Assembly (NCBI RefSeq): GCF_900207585.1
Contig: NZ_OAOP01000001.1
Span: 310,001-374,000, forward strand
Direction of reading: 5' to 3'
Source: Bacillus oleivorans
GTDB taxonomy: Bacteria; Bacillota; Bacilli; Bacillales; JC228
DNA: 64,000 nt
Of the stretch, positions 63,211 through 64,000 are shown in pieces. Every line of letters begins with the position of its first letter. The first letter of the stretch is position 1. Made by a program: the position numbers and the translations under genes. The notes beneath the pieces were generated by a model. It worked only from the letters and a program-made list of their open reading frames with translations, was not told the DNA's origin and did not search any database.

Positions 63211-64000
63211 ATTTCAATTTGTACGAGAAAATATGAAAAAGAACAAAACCAGGGTGTTTATGACGATTTTAGCAACCGCGATGGGCTGTGCGTTTTTAAT
63301 CGTACTCGCGTCGGTCGGGTTTGGCATTCATAAATCAATTATTGAAGAAATTACCCAAGGACGGCTTACAACCGAGATTGATATACACGGAAAAGTAAAT
63401 GGCAGCACAAGCTATATGACAGATGAAGATGTCGCGTTTTTTGAGGGAATCGATGGGGTAAAAGCTGTCACCACACATAAACGCGTTGAGAATGAAACCA
63501 CCTATTCAATCGGCGACTATACAGGCTTTGGCGAAACGATGGTCGTGGATTATGAAGCAGAAAAGGCTTCAAACTTTGAGCTGGAAGAAGGACGCTTACC
63601 GGAAGCAGCCAACGAAGTAGTCGTCGGTTATAACTTTCCGGGAAATTTGCGTGACCCAGATCAGGAAATTTCTGAAGAAGATCAACAACTAACAATGGAA
63701 GAAATCGAGAAAAAGTATGGATATCCAGAATCGCTCCTTGGAAAAACACTTACTTTAACAGTTCCACAAACGATTGATGGGGAAAGACAGGAAGGAACCT
63801 TTGAAGTGACTGTCGTTGGCGTGGCGAAAAAACCTACGCGTGAATGGATGATGGATATGCGAGTCCTCATCTCAGAGGAAAAATTAAATGAGATTGAGGA
63901 GTTCACCGGAACAGCCTTAGGCCGGTTCATCGACCCAATGATGTCAGAAGAAGAAATCGAGCAATTAAAGCAAACAACAGAAAGTCATTATAATGAAGTA
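63194..64000 (+). CDS. MacB/FtsX-type ABC transporter permease (3' end outside window)
   Basis: The frame from GTG 63194 ([20 protein letters not shown]) remains open to the window end. After a basic amphipathic start, one membrane segment spans about residues 22-42 (VFMTILATAMGCAFLIVLAS), followed by an extracytoplasmic MacB_PCD-type domain that is still incomplete at residue 269; three more membrane segments are expected beyond the window. It pairs with the overlapping ATPase and probably exports or shears a surface or antimicrobial substrate; specificity is unknown. Confidence 0.9.
   Translation, partial: MRFRDKFQFVRENMKKNKTRVFMTILATAMGCAFLIVLASVGFGIHKSIIEEITQGRLTTEIDIHGKVNGSTSYMTDEDVAFFEGIDGVKAVTTHKRVENETTYSIGDYTGFGETMVVDYEAEKASNFELEEGRLPEAANEVVVGYNFPGNLRDPDQEISEEDQQLTMEEIEKKYGYPESLLGKTLTLTVPQTIDGERQEGTFEVTVVGVAKKPTREWMMDMRVLISEEKLNEIEEFTGTALGRFIDPMMSEEEIEQLKQTTESHYNEV

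Overview
The window looks like a chromosomal segment from a spore-forming member of the Bacillaceae (Bacillus sensu lato). GC content is low to moderate, ribosome binding sites are of the strong AGGAGG type, and the gene order nuo - ywzB - ywmB - murAA - spoIID - spoIIQ - spoIIID - mbl - flhO - flhP - epuA - fabZ follows the sporulation and cell-wall region known from Bacillus. No rRNA, tRNA, transposase or CRISPR array was found. Species cannot be named from sequence reading alone.

Layout. 0-3.7 kb: an ABC-2 type exporter operon (truncated extracytoplasmic protein, two permeases, one ATPase). 4.0-4.6 kb: a degenerate tandem repeat array. 4.8-15.6 kb: an 11-gene respiratory complex I operon, nuoABCDHIJKLMN, without the NADH-oxidising genes nuoEFG; NuoC carries a long repetitive acidic N-terminal extension. 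15.7-16.3 kb: a second, different repeat array of 41-42 bp units. 16.4-23.1 kb: ywzB, ywmB, murAA, a very regular repeat array of about 40 units, spoIID, a vanZ-like gene and spoIIQ. 23.4-33.0 kb: an accessory block inside otherwise conserved synteny, with a 977-residue protein of unknown function, a 322-residue unknown protein, an amidase without signal peptide, pcp, a Rap-Phr-like signalling pair (a 354-residue TPR regulator plus a 48-residue secreted pro-peptide that I found by reading the minus strand), an SLH/BsuPI surface protein and the nucleoid repressor Rok. 33.6-43.3 kb: spoIIID, a CBS protein, a 2147-residue SLH-anchored surface protein with alternating Ig-like repeats, a GNAT acetyltransferase and three tandem phage-tail-collar (MdpB-like) proteins. 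43.5-49.7 kb: mbl, a four-gene ECF sigma/membrane protein cluster, flhO, flhP, epuA, fabZ and a small basic protein. 49.7-64.0 kb: an EamA transporter, NERD protein, lipoprotein, M42 peptidase, SinR-like regulator, NUDIX hydrolase, a gene interrupted at an A9 run, lipM-lipA, the nitric-oxide module hmp - spx - nsrR, a HAD phosphatase, a CBO0543-type membrane protein and the start of a MacB-type ABC exporter.

The coherent functional groups are energy conversion (nuo), cell wall and sporulation (murAA, spoIID, spoIIQ, spoIIID, mbl), flagellar rod (flhO, flhP), lipoate synthesis (lipM, lipA) and nitrosative stress (nsrR with two matching palindromes in front of hmp).

The most unusual signals are: (1) a family of intergenic tandem arrays built on a core GAGTTCGGTTA (reverse TAACCGAACTC), found at five places in 64 kb with a period near two helical turns; (2) the uncharacterised Rap-Phr-like pair with a glycine-rich pro-peptide; (3) the 977 aa / 322 aa / amidase block; (4) the giant surface protein next to three tail-collar proteins; (5) perfect 40-56 bp palindromes carrying GGGACGGTTCTTGCG at three places; and (6) two genes with probable frameshifts and one gene that reads through an intrinsic terminator.
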